NCBI GenBank assembly: GCA_030589715.1
Contig: JAUUVE010000153.1
Coordinates: 1-6,007, forward strand
Source: Desulfobacteraceae bacterium
Lineage (GTDB): Bacteria > Desulfobacterota > DSM-4660 > Desulfatiglandales > Desulfatiglandaceae
Reading direction: 5' to 3'
DNA length: 6,007 bases
A model generated the notes under the pieces. The model ran no database searches and had not been told where the DNA came from. It was given only the letters and a program-made list of their open reading frames with translations. This document shows, in pieces, positions 4,877-6,007 of this stretch (position 1 is its first letter; each line of letters starts with the position of its first letter). Position numbers and translations under genes: made by a program.

Positions 4877-4899
4877 GCACTGTTGACACCGAACAGCGC
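4877..4899. promoter_or_regulatory. Inverted repeat containing a consensus -35 before the DUF4177-like gene
   Basis: GCACTGTT (4877-4884) and AACAGCGC (4892-4899) pair at 7 of 8 positions around a 7-base loop. The TTGACA at 4883-4888 lies across the left arm and loop. A matching -10 is poor: AGAGAT at 17 bases, or GATAAG at 20 bases. It may be an operator and promoter for the DUF4177/SagB pair, or only a hairpin. Confidence 0.35.
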
Positions 4900-4931
4900 C
4901 AAAGCAGAGATAAGAATAGCCTGGAGGGAGC

Positions 4932-5156
4932 ATGAAACAATTCGAATACGAAATCACAAAACATTCTGCTGAGAGGTTCTCTCAAATGGTCTATTTTTGC
5001 ACTGAAAAGGCTGAGTGCAAGTATGACCAACTGCCCTCCAATCAGATGGAGATACTAAGAGATATCCTCAATGAAAAGGGGTCGGAGGGATGGGAATTGA
5101 TTCAGCTCTTCTTCGGCAAAGATGGTGTGGTTGTGTTTTGGAAGAGAGAAATCTAG
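4932..5156 (+). CDS. DUF4177-like small protein (74 aa)
   Basis: The protein begins MKQFEYEITKHSAERFSQM. The motif ILNEKGSEGWELIQLFFGKDGVVVFWKRE (45-73) is the hallmark of DUF4177-type proteins: a helix ending in LN-x-x-G-x-EGWEL followed by a beta hairpin ending in FKR or WKR. The N-terminal FEYEI strand also fits. The function of the family is not established. Two cysteines, C23 and C29, lie in the middle. GGAGG stands about 4 bases before ATG 4932. The SagB-like gene begins 18 bases after its TAG stop and in the same reading frame, so the two are very likely co-transcribed and perhaps translationally coupled. The gene is less G+C-rich in its third positions than the SagB-like gene by eye. 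Confidence 0.82.
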   Translation: MKQFEYEITKHSAERFSQMVYFCTEKAECKYDQLPSNQMEILRDILNEKGSEGWELIQLFFGKDGVVVFWKREI

Positions 5157-5174
5157 GAGACCTTTGCAAACCAT

Positions 5175-6007
5175 ATGGTGCGGTCTTTAGCCCAGTATCA
5201 TGATCTGACCAGCTACCATCGCGACAGGATGGGAGGGCATTTTCTCGACCGGCAAAACCAACCTTCCGTTTACAAGACATATCCCAATGCTGAAACCATC
5301 CAACTCCCCAAGGATATCAACCTTCCGGAAGAATATCTCTCGCACCTTCTCAAGGAGCCTAAACCGGTCAAGAGCCCCCCTGCTCTTTGCACAGATGATG
5401 TCTCGCGAATACTGCTCCTGACCTATAGTCTTACCGCCAAGGCACTCCACGGGAGCAAAGAATTTTATTACAGGAGCGTCGCCTCAGCAGGGGCCCTATA
5501 TCCAACTGAAATCTATGTGGCAACCAAGGCCGTAAGCGGCCTGGATGATGGGCTGTATCACTTTAATATCTCCAGCCACGGTCTCACCACCCTCCGCAAA
5601 GGGGATCTGACTGCCAACGATCCCCCCCCGTCCCTGGCCTTTTTCTTCTCCGCCATATTTTTCAGAAGCGCCTGGAAGTATAGAGACCGCTCATACAGGT
5701 ATCACCTGCTCGACACGGGCCACCTGATCGAAAACCTGGTGCTTTCCCTAAAGGCCCTCGACCTCCCATCTTTCCTCTCCTACGACTTTGATGACACTAA
5801 GGTCAACCACCTCTTGGGACTGGATGAGACAAAAGAGGTTTGCCTTGCCATATGCTGCGTGCCAGAATCAGGGGGTCTTCAGGAAAAAGAGACAGAGGGA
5901 CTCCCCAACCTCCCTGCTGCCATAAAAACGGCAAGTCGCACGACCGTGAAAGAGACCGATTATCCTGCCATACGGGAGATACATGTGGCCGGCGGCAAAG
6001 TGGTGGC
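5175..6007 (+). CDS. SagB/ThcOx-type nitroreductase-fold oxidoreductase (3' end off window)
   Basis: This FMN-dependent family includes the dehydrogenases that oxidise thiazolines and oxazolines in ribosomal peptides, but many stand-alone members in anaerobes have unknown substrates. From ATG 5175, 277 codons stay open to the window edge. Family signatures in order are: N-terminal YHDLTSYHRDRMGG (8-21) and VYKTYPN (32-38); RSVASAGALYPTEIYV (100-115), the FMN-binding SxGxxYPxE motif; GLYHFN (126-131); and WKYRDRSYRYHLLDTGHLIENL (167-188). The segment near the edge (TDYPAIREIHVAGGK) resembles the linker before a second nitroreductase domain in long tandem members, so a protein of about 500 residues is possible. 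AGGAG (5155-5159) overlaps the previous stop and lies about 15 bases before the ATG, a weak spacing that suggests coupled translation. No cyclodehydratase (SagC/D, YcaO) gene or obvious RiPP precursor is visible in the window. Confidence 0.9.
   Translation, partial: MVRSLAQYHDLTSYHRDRMGGHFLDRQNQPSVYKTYPNAETIQLPKDINLPEEYLSHLLKEPKPVKSPPALCTDDVSRILLLTYSLTAKALHGSKEFYYRSVASAGALYPTEIYVATKAVSGLDDGLYHFNISSHGLTTLRKGDLTANDPPPSLAFFFSAIFFRSAWKYRDRSYRYHLLDTGHLIENLVLSLKALDLPSFLSYDFDDTKVNHLLGLDETKEVCLAICCVPESGGLQEKETEGLPNLPAAIKTASRTTVKETDYPAIREIHVAGGKVV

Overview
The window looks like chromosomal DNA of a strictly anaerobic, Gram-negative bacterium of the deltaproteobacterial type (Desulfobacterota, such as a sulfate reducer or syntroph). 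This is inferred from protein style: a classical rubrerythrin, a two-iron desulfoferrodoxin, rubredoxin-like mini-proteins and a thiol peroxidase stand together, with no catalase or Fe/Mn superoxide dismutase visible. No rRNA, tRNA, CRISPR array, transposase or prophage gene was seen, and species cannot be named.

Layout. (1) Positions 1-771, minus strand: the N-terminal 257 residues of a membrane-bound diadenylate cyclase (CdaA type), running off the left edge. (2) 772-1197: a 426-base divergent intergenic region with a good sigma70-like promoter (997-1025) facing right and a long leader. (3) 1198-5156, all plus strand: a short rubrerythrin; a 256-base gap with a second promoter overlapped by direct repeats; a full-length rubrerythrin; thiol peroxidase; an intergenic hairpin; class I desulfoferrodoxin (superoxide reductase); a 50-residue seven-cysteine rubredoxin-like protein; a 59-residue zinc-ribbon protein with a GTG start; a short flavodoxin; a 61-residue cysteine-rich zinc-ribbon protein; and a small DUF4177-like protein. 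(4) 5175-6007: the first 277 codons of a SagB/ThcOx-type nitroreductase-fold oxidoreductase, running off the right edge.

How the genes fit together. Desulfoferrodoxin reduces superoxide to peroxide, and rubrerythrins and Tpx reduce peroxide to water. The rubredoxin-like protein and flavodoxin are plausible one-electron carriers to these enzymes. The two tiny zinc-ribbon-like proteins on either side of the flavodoxin have no known role but sit inside the same tightly spaced run, with strong ribosome binding sites. The whole reads as an NAD(P)H/ferredoxin-fed reductive detoxification island. The DUF4177-like gene and the SagB-like oxidoreductase form a downstream pair whose link to oxygen defence is unproven.

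The least explained parts are the cis-regulatory repeats in front of the second rubrerythrin, the two small Cys-rich proteins, and the DUF4177/SagB junction, where the two genes share a frame across a single amber codon.
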